Both the position numbers and the translations under genes were made by a program. The notes beneath the pieces are model-generated. The model saw only the letters and a program-made list of their open reading frames with translations, was not told the DNA's origin and searched no databases. Positions 51,436 through 60,080 of a stretch of 64,000 nucleotides of DNA are shown here, piece by piece (within the stretch, counting starts at the first letter, position 1; every line of letters begins with the position of its first letter). This stretch comes from Pelomonas sp. V22 (lineage in GTDB: Bacteria > Pseudomonadota > Gammaproteobacteria > Burkholderiales > Burkholderiaceae_C): NCBI RefSeq assembly GCF_030014915.1, contig NZ_JAGIXS010000001.1, positions 682,001 to 746,000 of the forward strand, in the 5' to 3' direction.

Positions 51436-52083
51436 TTATTCGATGCGGAACTGGAATTCCTGTTCGAACACGTGGTCGCCCGGGCATTCATAGGAATCCT
51501 TCAGGGTGGCCTCGATCGCCTGGTTCATGGCGCGCAGCGCTTTGCGGTCGACACCACCGCGCATGCTTTGCAGTTCCACCGAGACCACGCGGCCCGCCTT
51601 GACGGTGGCGGTGGCCTTGATCAGGGCTTCACCGCTCCAGTTCATGGCGGGAGCCTCAGGCTTGCCCATCTTGGTGCAGACCATGGCGGCGGTGACCTTG
51701 CCGGTAGGCGCAGCCGGGGCGGGAGCCGGAGCCGGGCGTGCCGGCGGCGTCGGAGCCACGTCACGGACGGGAGGCGGCGTCGCCGTCGTCGGCGTGGTGA
51801 TCACGGCCGGCGGTGCCGGGGCGGTGATCACCACTTCAGGCGGCGGCACGAAAGGCGGCGGCGGCGTGTCCAGCTTGGGCGGCGGCGGCTCGACCTTCTT
51901 GATTTCTTCGGGCGGCTTGACCTTCTCTTCGATCACCTTGGTTTCGATCGGCTCGGCCACGGCCTTGACGATCTTGCGCGCGAGACCACTGGCCAGCGCC
52001 CAAATGATCAGGATGTGGATCAGCACAACGATGCCGAATCCAGTCGCGCGCGATGTGCCCTTCTGTTCTTGCGCAAAGTTCAT
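51436..52083 (-). CDS. tonB: TonB energy transducer
   Basis: A 215-residue protein with an N-terminal membrane anchor (FGIVVLIHILIIWALASGLA, including the conserved His), a Pro/Lys/Glu-rich periplasmic stretch (about 55-125), and a C-terminal TonB domain ending VFEQEFQFRIE. It transduces proton-motive force to outer-membrane receptors. AAGGAG lies 6 bp before the ATG. It is first in the tonB-exbB-exbD-exbD-TPR operon. Confidence 0.94.
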   Translation of the reverse strand: MNFAQEQKGTSRATGFGIVVLIHILIIWALASGLARKIVKAVAEPIETKVIEEKVKPPEEIKKVEPPPPKLDTPPPPFVPPPEVVITAPAPPAVITTPTTATPPPVRDVAPTPPARPAPAPAPAAPTGKVTAAMVCTKMGKPEAPAMNWSGEALIKATATVKAGRVVSVELQSMRGGVDRKALRAMNQAIEATLKDSYECPGDHVFEQEFQFRIE

Positions 52084-52670
52084 GCGCGCTCCTTCATAAG
52101 ACTGCCAATCTTTTCCATCATCAGATGTGGGGGTTGTTGACCCTGCACAGCGCCCGCTTTGAAAGTGTTAACAAAGTCCCCAGCTTGGAAGCCGGGCCGA
52201 AAAAACTGCAAATCGCTGGCCGTGCGAGTCGCCAGCAGAACTGCGCGGGATGGGCACTTTCGCACCACTGCGCCCCGACTACAAGAGGGGCACTGCGCAA
52301 CCGCCGGCTACACGAAGATCAAGTCTCAAATCACTGGGTCAGATGGAAAGCCATCACTCAACAAAAATGCCCGCTGGCCAGGGACCTGCGGGCGACTTCC
52401 GGGGGGTGGCATGCGACGACGTAGCAGAACTACTCGTCAGCCTCCCTCGAACGCCTCCCATCATAAATGAGCAGCCCCCTAGCTTGGCCCTGGGGAATTC
52501 CCCAGCTTCCCTGCGAGAGCGCCTTGTCAAGCGGCTTTCCGACCGATGACCAAGCACACTGCACCCCGTCATCGGCTTTTGGTATTTTATTGGTATCGAA
52601 AAGCGTTACGGGTTCCGGAGATAAAGGGTTTTTACTTAGACTGCAGCCGCTTGCGCGCACAGCGCCCGGC
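52084..52670. other. 587 bp region upstream of tonB without a convincing gene
   Basis: It lies between the ldcA stop and the tonB start, both minus strand. It holds a 16 bp perfect palindrome CTGGGGAATTCCCCAG (52490-52505), a TTGGTAT direct repeat 11 bp apart (52579-52596) in a locally AT-rich segment, and an inverted CTTTG-N10-CAAAG about 95 bp before tonB (around 52157-52176). Small frames of 60-100 codons exist on both strands but show no domain, no good start and no consistent codon bias. No clear Fur box was seen. Confidence 0.5.
52490..52505. repeat. 16 bp perfect palindrome
   Basis: CTGGGGAATTCCCCAG, self-complementary with no loop, so a protein-binding site is more likely than a hairpin. 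It is 407 bp upstream of tonB. Confidence 0.55.
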
Positions 52671-53621
52671 TCAATGCCGATGCAGGTGAGGGTGGTGGTG
52701 GTGCTCCGCCGCCCAGCCGATCAGCACCTCTCGCCCCTGCACATAGAGCTCGGCCTTGGCGCCCACGGGCAGGCAGACCTTGGTGCGCACATGGCCGAAC
52801 GGCAGGCCCGTCAGGATGGGCGTGCGGGTACTGGCACGCACCCGCTCGATGGCCGTCTTCAGCGTGTAGCCCCGGTCCAGCGGTGACTTGCGCCAGCCGC
52901 TGAAGTCGCCCAGCACGATGGCCTTCTGCGCATCCAGCACGCCCGCCTGCTGCAGTTGCAGCAGGCTGCGCTCCACCCGGTAGGGATGCTCGTTGACGTC
53001 TTCCAGGAACAGGATGCCGCCCTTGATCTGGGGGAAATGCCGGGTGCCGAGCAGCGAGTTCAGCACGCAGAGATTGCCGCCCCACAGCTGGCCGCGCACG
53101 CCCAGTTCCTCGAAGCCGGCCTCGGTGCGAAAGCCCACAGCCTCCAGTGCACCGCTCATGGCCTCGGTGAAGCAGTCCTGCGTGATGTCGTCGACACCGC
53201 CCTCCTCCTCGCTGCGGCCGAAGTCGTCGCAGGCCAGCGGGCCCGCCCAGCTGATCGGGTGGTGCCCCTCCTTGGCATGGGCCAGCAGGCCCAACTGCAG
53301 CGAGGTCAGGTCGCTCTGGCCGACCCAGCGCGTGCCACGCTCGGCGCTCTTGACCATCAGCTTCCAGTCGATCTGGTCCAGCAGGCGCGTCATGCCGTAG
53401 CCGCCGCGCGAAGCCAGCGCAACGTGGGGGCCGGCCTTGGCGATGCGGTGCAGGGCCGCCAGGCGCGTGGCGTCGTCACCGCCGAAGCGCTGGTGCTTGG
53501 CCAGGGCGCTTTCGTCGATCTCGACATCGAAGCCCAACTTGGCCAGGCGCTTGGCCGCGCGCTTCAGCGGCTGGGCCTGGGCCAGCACGCCGGCCGGGGT
53601 GTAGAGGGTCAGTGAGCTCAT
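52671..53621 (-). CDS. ldcA: LD-carboxypeptidase (muramoyltetrapeptide carboxypeptidase)
   Basis: A 316-residue S66 peptidase that removes the terminal D-Ala from tetrapeptides during murein recycling in the cytoplasm. The nucleophile S103 is in GQSDLTS, with E207 (FLEDVNEHPYR) and H277 (GLPFGH) completing the Ser-Glu-His triad, and SRGGYGMTRLL is the substrate loop. The C-terminus ends in a histidine-rich tail (HHHHPHLHRH). It is translationally coupled to tadA (ATGA, 53618-53621). Confidence 0.93.
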   Translation of the reverse strand: MSSLTLYTPAGVLAQAQPLKRAAKRLAKLGFDVEIDESALAKHQRFGGDDATRLAALHRIAKAGPHVALASRGGYGMTRLLDQIDWKLMVKSAERGTRWVGQSDLTSLQLGLLAHAKEGHHPISWAGPLACDDFGRSEEEGGVDDITQDCFTEAMSGALEAVGFRTEAGFEELGVRGQLWGGNLCVLNSLLGTRHFPQIKGGILFLEDVNEHPYRVERSLLQLQQAGVLDAQKAIVLGDFSGWRKSPLDRGYTLKTAIERVRASTRTPILTGLPFGHVRTKVCLPVGAKAELYVQGREVLIGWAAEHHHHPHLHRH

Positions 53622-54187
53622 GGTTTGTATTCGTCCAGGTGAATGGCCTCCCCGGTGGGGATGGGCTCTTGGTCTTGAGGGGCGGCGGCGCGCGCGCGGT
53701 CGCGGCGCTGGCGGGCCTGCTCGCGGCGTTCGGCAAAGAAGTCGCGCAGCAGCTTGGCCGCCGGCTCGGCCAGCACGCCGCCCTGCACAGCCGTGTGATG
53801 GTTGAGCTGAGACTGGGCAAACAGGTCCAGCACCGAACCAGCCACGCCGGTCTTGGGATCGGGTGCGGCGAACACCACGCGCTTGAGCCGCGCATGCATC
53901 ATGGCCATGGCGCACATGGCGCAGGGCTCCAAGGTCACATAGAGCTCACATTCCGGCAACCGGTAGTTGCCAAGCAGCGTGGCAGCGTGGCGCAGCGCCA
54001 CGATCTCGGCATGGGCCGTGGGGTCATGCGTGGTGATGGGCCGGTTGTAGCCGGTGGCGATCACCTGGCCTTGGCGCATCAGCACGGCACCGACCGGCAC
54101 CTCACCGACCAGCAGGGCGTTGTGGGCCTGGGCCAGCGCCAGGCGCATCGCGTATTCGTCGGCGGGGAGAAGCGGGTCGTCGGTCAT
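53618..54187 (-). CDS. tadA: tRNA-specific adenosine deaminase
   Basis: A 189-residue zinc deaminase converting A34 to inosine in tRNA-Arg(ACG). Zinc and catalytic residues are H59 and E61 (HAE) and C89 and C92 (PCAMC). It carries a C-terminal basic extension of about 35 residues beyond E. coli TadA. It is upstream of ldcA and divergent from the second DUF72 gene (48 bp between starts). Confidence 0.95.
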   Translation of the reverse strand: MTDDPLLPADEYAMRLALAQAHNALLVGEVPVGAVLMRQGQVIATGYNRPITTHDPTAHAEIVALRHAATLLGNYRLPECELYVTLEPCAMCAMAMMHARLKRVVFAAPDPKTGVAGSVLDLFAQSQLNHHTAVQGGVLAEPAAKLLRDFFAERREQARQRRDRARAAAPQDQEPIPTGEAIHLDEYKP

Positions 54188-54235
54188 GGCAGAAGGGGCG
54201 CGGGCAGTGTAGCAAGCCGGCTATGCTGCCGGCCG

Positions 54236-55306
54236 ATGAAGGACGAGGAAGAACCAGGCCCGGCGGCCCTGCAGCACGACCTGTTCGGCGAGCCCATCGC
54301 GGCGCCGGCAAACAAGGCGCCCAAGGCTTCCAACGCAGCCGCCAAGGGCAGCAAGATCAAACCCCAGTTGCCGAGCGACGAAGTGCTGGCGCTGGCCGCC
54401 GCCCTGCCCGCCCAGGCCCGCCTGGGCTGCTCGTCCTGGAGCTATCCGGGCTGGCGCGGGCTGGTCTGGGATGGCGAATATGCCGAGACCCTGCTCTCCC
54501 GCCACGGCCTGGCCGCCTACGACCAGCAGCCGCTGATGCGGGCCATCAGCATCGACCGCGGCTTCTACCAGCCGCTGACGGCCAGCCAGTACCAGCGCTA
54601 CGCCAGCCAGGTCAGCGCCGATTTCCGCTTCACGGTGAAGGCGCCGGCCCTGGTCAGCGACGCCCAGATCCGCGCCGAGGATGGCCGAGGCCGCGAAGCC
54701 AATCCCGCCTTCCTGGACCCGACCTTGGCCGTGCAGCAGTTCATCGAGCCAGCGCTGGAGGGCCTGGGCAGCAAGATCGGCGCCCTGGTGTTCCAGCTGA
54801 GTCCGCTCTCAGGCTCTCAGCTCTCGCGCATGAACGAACAGTTCGAGCGCCTGGAACGCATGCTCGACGCCCTGCCCAGCCTCACCAGCGCTGCTCCGGA
54901 GGCCGCCATCGCCGTGGAGGTGCGCGACCCACAATGGCTGCAGCCGCGCCTCGTGGAGCTGCTGCGCACCCAGGGGGCCACCTACTGCCTCGGCCTGCAT
55001 CCCAAGCTGCCGCCCATCGAAGACCAGCTGTGGCTGCTGCGTGCGCTGTGGCCAGGCCCGCTGGTCGGCCGCTGGAACCTGAACGCCTGCCACGGCCCGT
55101 TCGGCTATGCGGACGCCGAGAAGAAGTACGGCGACTTCAGCCGCATCATCGACCCCGACCCGGCCACGCGCGCGGTGCTGGCCAAGATAATACGCGGCAC
55201 CACGGCCGCCGGCCGCCCGGCCTATGTGACGGTGAGCAACCAGGCCGAGGGCTGCGGACCCTTGAGCGTCCAGGCCCTGGCCCGCGAGATCATCAGCCCG
55301 GGCTGA
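54236..55306 (+). CDS. DUF72 family protein (second, longer)
   Basis: A 356-residue DUF72 protein with an extra N-terminal tail of about 60 residues (Ala/Lys-rich) before the domain start RLGCSSWSYPGWRGLVWDG. Other segments are ISIDRGFYQPLTASQYQRYA, FRFTVKAPALVS and RWNLNACHGPFGYADAEKKYG. Clearly divergent from the 265-residue copy at 4411. Function unknown. The open frame upstream of the ATG is antisense to tadA. Confidence 0.87.
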   Translation: MKDEEEPGPAALQHDLFGEPIAAPANKAPKASNAAAKGSKIKPQLPSDEVLALAAALPAQARLGCSSWSYPGWRGLVWDGEYAETLLSRHGLAAYDQQPLMRAISIDRGFYQPLTASQYQRYASQVSADFRFTVKAPALVSDAQIRAEDGRGREANPAFLDPTLAVQQFIEPALEGLGSKIGALVFQLSPLSGSQLSRMNEQFERLERMLDALPSLTSAAPEAAIAVEVRDPQWLQPRLVELLRTQGATYCLGLHPKLPPIEDQLWLLRALWPGPLVGRWNLNACHGPFGYADAEKKYGDFSRIIDPDPATRAVLAKIIRGTTAAGRPAYVTVSNQAEGCGPLSVQALAREIISPG

Positions 55307-55310
55307 GCCT

Positions 55311-55538
55311 TCAGGGCTGAGCGTCCGAGGCCTTCGCGGCCGCCTGATCGATGGCACTCTGCACCTGCGCCCCCACCGCTGCTGGTGCAGGCAACTGCCC
55401 TACGGAGGACGATGCCGCCGAAGCGCCTGCCACCGGCTTGGCCACTTGCGGCACCAACTGCTTGGCCTGGTTCTTCATCATGAACATCACGATGGCAAAA
55501 GCGACGACCAGTCCGAGGATGCTGAAAGCTGCGCGCAT
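55311..55538 (-). CDS. Small single-helix membrane protein, function unknown
   Basis: A 75-residue protein with one N-terminal membrane helix (AFSILGLVVAFAIVMFMM) and an Ala/Ser/Gln-rich tail. Convergent with DUF72, 4 bp between stops, and 33 bp downstream of the 2H phosphoesterase gene, so probably co-transcribed with it. No family recognised. Confidence 0.65.
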   Translation of the reverse strand: MRAAFSILGLVVAFAIVMFMMKNQAKQLVPQVAKPVAGASAASSSVGQLPAPAAVGAQVQSAIDQAAAKASDAQP

Positions 55539-55571
55539 GTCTTGTCGTCCCTTGGGCGTTAGTGAAGAGGT

Positions 55572-56147
55572 TCAGCCCCGCAAGGTCCAGCGCCCCAGCA
55601 CCACATGCCGGGTCTGGCCTATCAGGCTGTCGATCAGCAGGAACTCGGTCGCCGTCCAGTGCAGCGGCTCCAGCGCCTGCAGCTCAATCAGGGCGTCATC
55701 GTAGAGCAGGGTCAGGTGCGGCGTGAACTTGCCGCGCAGCCCTGTCCCCCCGGCTGCCTGCAGATGCACGCCCAGGCTGCGATGGAAGGCCCGCAAGGGC
55801 TCCAGTGGCTCGCCCGCCAGCAGCACCAGCGGGTTGTTGCGCCGGTTCTGCCGGCCAAAGCTCAGCACAGCATCCAGGCAGATGGGCACGGCCGGCGCAT
55901 GCAGGGCCTGGCCGGCTTCCAGCAGGCGGCGCACCAGGTCCGCCGGAAAGGCCGGGAAATCGCCGACGTGATGCAGGGTGATGTGCAGATGCTCGGCCTT
56001 GAGCGGCCGGCCCTTGAGCCCGAGCGCCTGACGCAGCGCGGCCAGCCGCTGCATGATCAGCCCGGCGATCTGCGCATCCGGTCGCAGCGCGAAGAACAGG
56101 CGGTCGGTCGGCCGAGCCGTTGAGCTGGCGGCAGGGGTGTCGGGCAT
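55572..56147 (-). CDS. thpR: RNA 2',3'-cyclic phosphodiesterase (ThpR/2H family)
   Basis: A 191-residue 2H phosphoesterase of the LigT/ThpR type, opening 2',3'-cyclic phosphates on RNA. Both catalytic HxT motifs are intact: H55-I-T57 (HITLHHVGDF) and H144-L-T146 (FTPHLTLLYD). DRLFFALRPD is the family N-terminus. A degenerate paralogue lies at 57812. Confidence 0.9.
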   Translation of the reverse strand: MPDTPAASSTARPTDRLFFALRPDAQIAGLIMQRLAALRQALGLKGRPLKAEHLHITLHHVGDFPAFPADLVRRLLEAGQALHAPAVPICLDAVLSFGRQNRRNNPLVLLAGEPLEPLRAFHRSLGVHLQAAGGTGLRGKFTPHLTLLYDDALIELQALEPLHWTATEFLLIDSLIGQTRHVVLGRWTLRG

Positions 56148-56273
56148 CGGCCAAGCCTAGCGCATGAGCTGCGGTGATGGCCAGACCCGCGTTGGCGATG
56201 GCCGGCCAGCGGCCGGACGCGCGGCCAGCCTGAATAATCGCGGCTTTGCCGCTCGCGAAAGCACGAACCCGCC

Positions 56274-57521
56274 ATGGTGCTCAACTACATCTGGATCGCC
56301 TTCTTCCTGGCCGGCTTCGGCGTGGCGCTGATACGCCTGATGCAGGGCGACCTGCTGATCTTCAGCCAGGTGCTCAGCGGCATTTTCGACACCGCCAAGA
56401 CCGGCTTCGACATCTCCCTCGGCCTCGTAGGCGTGATGAGCCTGTGGCTCGGCATCATGAAGATCGGCGAGAACGCCGGCGTCATCCAGCTGTTCGCGCG
56501 CGCCATTGCACCCTTCTTCTCGCGCATCTTCCCCGAGGTGCCCAAAGGCCATCCGGCCGGCGGCTCGATGGTGATGAACTTCTCCGCCAACATGCTCGGC
56601 CTCGACAACGCGGCCACGCCGTTGGGCCTGAAAGCCATGAAGGAGCTGCAGGAGATCAACCCGCAGAAGGACACGGCCAGCAACGCGATGATCATGTTCC
56701 TGGTGCTGAACACGGCCGGCATCACCTTGATCCCGACTTCGGTGATTGCGATCCGCCAGACCATGGCCATCGACCAGCACCTGGTGAACTTCAACGCGGC
56801 CGACATCTTCCTGCCCACGCTGATCGGCACCTTCATCAGCTTCGTGGCCGGCCTGGTGGCCGTGGCCTGGGTGCAGAAGATCAAGCTCTACAGCGCGCCC
56901 ATGCTGGCCTTCTTCGGCGGCTTCGCGGCGCTGATGGCGGGCCTGTATGGCTGGCTGCACAACTACCCGCCGGAAGAGATGTCGCGCTACATCGGCCTCC
57001 TGGGCAGCCTGGTGATCATGAGCATCATTGTGGCCTTCGTCGCCGTGGGCGCCTGGCGGCGCATCAATGTCTACGAGGCTTTTGTCGAGGGTGCCAAGGA
57101 AGGCTTCGGCGTGGCCGTGCAGATCATCCCGTACCTGATCGCCATCCTGGTGGCCATCTCGGTGTTCCGCACCACCGGCGGCATGGACTACCTGATACGC
57201 GGCATCGCCTGGTGCGTGGGCGCCATGGGCCTGCCGACCGACTTCGTGCCCGCCCTGCCCGTGGGCCTGATGAAGACGCTGTCCGGCAGCGGCGCGCGCG
57301 GCCTGATGGTCGACGTGATGAAGACCTACGGCGTCGACTCCTTCCAGGGCAAGCTCGCCGCCATCATCCAGGGCTCGACCGAGACCACCTTCTACGTGCT
57401 GGCGGTCTACTTCGGCAGCGTCAACATCAAGAAGACCCGCTACGCGTTGACCTGCGGCCTGATTGCCGACGTGGTGGGCCTCGTCGGTGCCATCGTCGTC
57501 GGGTACTGGTTCTTCAAGTGA
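56274..57521 (+). CDS. Nucleoside recognition (Gate) domain membrane protein, SpmA/SpmB-like fusion
   Basis: A 415-residue polytopic protein with two Gate-type halves: the first around LWLGIMKIGENAGVIQLFARAIAP and GGSMVMNFSANMLGLDNAATPLG, the second around AVQIIPYLIAILVAISVFR and PVGLMKTLSGSGARGLMVDVMK. These correspond to SpmA and SpmB of spore formers, here fused in a non-spore-forming lineage. The transported or bound substrate is unknown. It is followed by a glutaredoxin gene. Confidence 0.85.
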   Translation: MVLNYIWIAFFLAGFGVALIRLMQGDLLIFSQVLSGIFDTAKTGFDISLGLVGVMSLWLGIMKIGENAGVIQLFARAIAPFFSRIFPEVPKGHPAGGSMVMNFSANMLGLDNAATPLGLKAMKELQEINPQKDTASNAMIMFLVLNTAGITLIPTSVIAIRQTMAIDQHLVNFNAADIFLPTLIGTFISFVAGLVAVAWVQKIKLYSAPMLAFFGGFAALMAGLYGWLHNYPPEEMSRYIGLLGSLVIMSIIVAFVAVGAWRRINVYEAFVEGAKEGFGVAVQIIPYLIAILVAISVFRTTGGMDYLIRGIAWCVGAMGLPTDFVPALPVGLMKTLSGSGARGLMVDVMKTYGVDSFQGKLAAIIQGSTETTFYVLAVYFGSVNIKKTRYALTCGLIADVVGLVGAIVVGYWFFK

Positions 57522-57553
57522 GGCGCCCGGCGCCCTCCGCTTAGACTGCCGCC

Positions 57554-57796
57554 ATGCAACTCAAGATCGTCGTCTATTCCAAGTCCGCCTGCCCGCAGTG
57601 CGACATCGTCAAGAACCTCCTGAAGGCGAAGAACCTCGCCTACGAGGAAATCAAGATCGATGACGAAGAGCAGCGCATGGCCTTCTATGAAAAGTGCGGG
57701 CCGTCGGTGCGTGCTATGCCGCAGGTCTTCATCAACGAGCAGCGTGTGGGCGGCGTGGCCGGGCTTCAGGCGGCATTTGCGCAGCTGAAGCTCTAA
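57554..57796 (+). CDS. Glutaredoxin
   Basis: An 80-residue thioredoxin-fold oxidoreductase with the active site CPQC (C13, C16), in place of the commoner CPYC, then the TVP-like AMPQVFI and the GGVAGL glutathione site. Uses glutathione to reduce disulfides. 32 bp after the Gate-domain gene. Confidence 0.9.
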   Translation: MQLKIVVYSKSACPQCDIVKNLLKAKNLAYEEIKIDDEEQRMAFYEKCGPSVRAMPQVFINEQRVGGVAGLQAAFAQLKL

Positions 57797-57811
57797 GACT
57801 CGGGCGAAGGC

Positions 57812-58375
57812 TCAGGGCTGCGGAAAAGTCCAGCGGCCGAGCACCACATCCTCGCCCTTGCCGAACTTGCCGTTCACCAGCACGAACTCGCTGGGCGTCC
57901 AGCTGATCGGGGCTATGGGCTGTTGCTCAACCGCCATCACGTCTTCCAGCAAGGCCAGATGCGGATTGAAGCTGGCATAGCGGTAGATGCCTGCAGTCTT
58001 AAGCGAAGCTGTGAGCTGCGCGTGGAAAGCCTTCAAAGCCACAAGCGATGCCTCGCCAGGCAGCAGCACCAAGGGATGCTTCTTGGCATCACGGCGCTTC
58101 AAGCTTGAGGCCTGATCCAGCTTGACCTCGAAGGCTGCAGCGCTGAACGAAGCCGCAGCGGCCATCGCCTTGTCAGCGAGCTCTTGCGGAAAGCGCACGA
58201 AGTCGCCGAGATGGTGAAGCGTGATCTGCAGCTCTTCGGCCTTCAGGGGCGCACTGAGCAAAGCCTGCTCGGTACGCAGGCGCTCACGCGCGGCCTCGAT
58301 GCTGGCGAGGGCCGCCGCGTCCGGGCGCAGGGCAAAGAACAGTCGGTCGGTGAATTTGTCGGGACGTGCGGCCAT
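57812..58375 (-). CDS. 2H phosphoesterase superfamily protein with degenerate motif
   Basis: A 187-residue paralogue of the ThpR-like protein at 55572, sharing FTDRLFFALRPDA, ITLHHLGDF and VVLGRWTF. The first HxT is changed to Q50-I-T52 and the second is H139-L-A141, so both catalytic motifs are altered and one histidine is lost. It may be a binding protein rather than an enzyme. ATG 58375 has GGAGG 7 bp upstream. It lies downstream of guaA on the same strand. Confidence 0.85.
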   Translation of the reverse strand: MAARPDKFTDRLFFALRPDAAALASIEAARERLRTEQALLSAPLKAEELQITLHHLGDFVRFPQELADKAMAAAASFSAAAFEVKLDQASSLKRRDAKKHPLVLLPGEASLVALKAFHAQLTASLKTAGIYRYASFNPHLALLEDVMAVEQQPIAPISWTPSEFVLVNGKFGKGEDVVLGRWTFPQP

Positions 58376-58433
58376 CGCGGTGCCTCCAGTCAATTGATCA
58401 TGTTTGTCGGCACGGCCAGGTCGGGCGACCGGC

Positions 58434-60041
58434 TCATTCCCATTCGATCGTCGCCGGCGGCTTGCTCGACACGTCGTAGGTCACGCGGTTGATGCCGCGC
58501 ACTTCGTTGATGATGCGACCCGAGCAGCGCTTCAGCAGGCTGTAGGGCAGCTCGGCCCAGTCGGCGGTCATGAAGTCGCTGGTCTGCACGGCGCGCAGGG
58601 CCACCACGTAGTCATACGTGCGGCCGTCACCCATCACGCCCACGCTCTTCACAGGCAGGAAGACGGTGAAGGCTTGAGAGGTCAGCTCGTACCAGGTCTT
58701 GCCCGTGGCTTCGTCCTTGGTATTGCGCAGCTCTTCGATGAAGATCGCATCGGCGCGGCGCAGCAGGTCGGCGTAGTCCTTCTTCACTTCCCCGAGGATG
58801 CGCACACCAAGGCCGGGGCCGGGGAACGGGTGGCGGTAGACCATCTCGGGCGGCAGGCCCAGGGCCACGCCCAGCTCGCGCACCTCATCCTTGAACAGCT
58901 CGCGCAGGGGCTCCAGCAGCTTCAGGCCCAGTTGCTCGGGCAAGCCGCCCACGTTGTGGTGGCTCTTGATCGTCGTGGCCTTCTTGGTCTTGGTGCCGCC
59001 GCTCTCCACCACGTCTGGGTAGATCGTGCCTTGAGCCAGGAAGGTCGCACCCTTGTGACCCGCGCCCGAGGCCTTCAGCTTCGCGGCTTCTTCCTTGAAG
59101 ACGTCAACGAACAGGCCACCGATGATCTTGCGCTTCTTCTCGGGGTCGGTGACGCCGGCCAGCTGGCCGAGGAACAAGTCTTCAGCCTGCACGCGGATCA
59201 CCTTGGCGTGCAGCTTGCCTTCGAACATGTCCATCACCATGTCGCCCTCGTTCAGGCGCAAGAGGCCGTGGTCAACGAAGACACAAGTCAGCTGGTCGCC
59301 GATGGCGCGGTGGATCAGCGCAGCAGCGACCGACGAGTCAACACCGCCCGAGAGGCCAAGGATGACCTCTTCGTCGCCCACCTGCTCGCGGATCCTCTGG
59401 ACGGCTTCCTCGATGTAGTCGCCCATGATCCAGTCGCCCTTGCAGCCGGCAATGCCGAGCACGAAGCGCTCCAGCATGGCCTGGCCCTTCAAGGTGTGCG
59501 TCACCTCGGGGTGGAACTGGACGGCGTAGTAGCCCTTCTCCTCGTTCGCCATGCCGGCGATCGGGCAGCTCGGCGTGGAAGCCAACAGCTTGAAACCAGG
59601 CGGCAGCACGGTGACCTTGTCGCCATGACTCATCCAGACCTTGAGCATGCCGTGGCCTTCTAGCGTGGCGTGGTCTTGAATGCCATCGAGCAGCTTGGTG
59701 TGGCCATGGGCGCGCACCTCGGCATAGCCGAACTCGCGGTGGTCGCTCCACTCGACCTTGCCGCCCAGTTGCACGGCCATGGTCTGCATGCCGTAGCAGA
59801 TGCCGAGCACCGGCACGCCGCTGTCCCACACGGCCAGCGGCGCGCGCAGCTCGTGGTCCTCATAGGTCGAGGCATGGCTGCCCGACAGGATGATGGCCTT
59901 GGGCGCATAGCTGCGGATGAAGTCGTCCGACACATCGTTCGGATGGATCTCGCAATAGACATGGGCCTCGCGGACACGGCGCGCAATCAGCTGCGTGACC
60001 TGGGAGCCGAAGTCGAGGATCAGGACTTTGTCGTGGTTCAT
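58434..60041 (-). CDS. guaA: GMP synthase (glutamine-hydrolysing)
   Basis: A 535-residue enzyme that aminates XMP to GMP. The class I glutamine amidotransferase has C82 (GICYGMQ) and QFHPEVTHT; the ATP-pyrophosphatase domain has [14 protein letters not shown]; and the C-terminal dimerisation domain ends PATIEWE. It is downstream of the MFS gene in the guaB-MFS-guaA set, 39 bp from it. Confidence 0.97.
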   Translation of the reverse strand: MNHDKVLILDFGSQVTQLIARRVREAHVYCEIHPNDVSDDFIRSYAPKAIILSGSHASTYEDHELRAPLAVWDSGVPVLGICYGMQTMAVQLGGKVEWSDHREFGYAEVRAHGHTKLLDGIQDHATLEGHGMLKVWMSHGDKVTVLPPGFKLLASTPSCPIAGMANEEKGYYAVQFHPEVTHTLKGQAMLERFVLGIAGCKGDWIMGDYIEEAVQRIREQVGDEEVILGLSGGVDSSVAAALIHRAIGDQLTCVFVDHGLLRLNEGDMVMDMFEGKLHAKVIRVQAEDLFLGQLAGVTDPEKKRKIIGGLFVDVFKEEAAKLKASGAGHKGATFLAQGTIYPDVVESGGTKTKKATTIKSHHNVGGLPEQLGLKLLEPLRELFKDEVRELGVALGLPPEMVYRHPFPGPGLGVRILGEVKKDYADLLRRADAIFIEELRNTKDEATGKTWYELTSQAFTVFLPVKSVGVMGDGRTYDYVVALRAVQTSDFMTADWAELPYSLLKRCSGRIINEVRGINRVTYDVSSKPPATIEWE

Positions 60042-60080
60042 GGTGGGTGCTCGAGCTCGTGAAGATTCAGAAGATGGTGT

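Noticed and set aside
52430-52660. 76-codon minus-strand frame, and 103-codon plus-strand frame at 52159-52470, upstream of tonB
   Set aside because: No recognisable domain, poor start codons, mixed codon bias and mutual overlap; treated as non-coding pending expression data.
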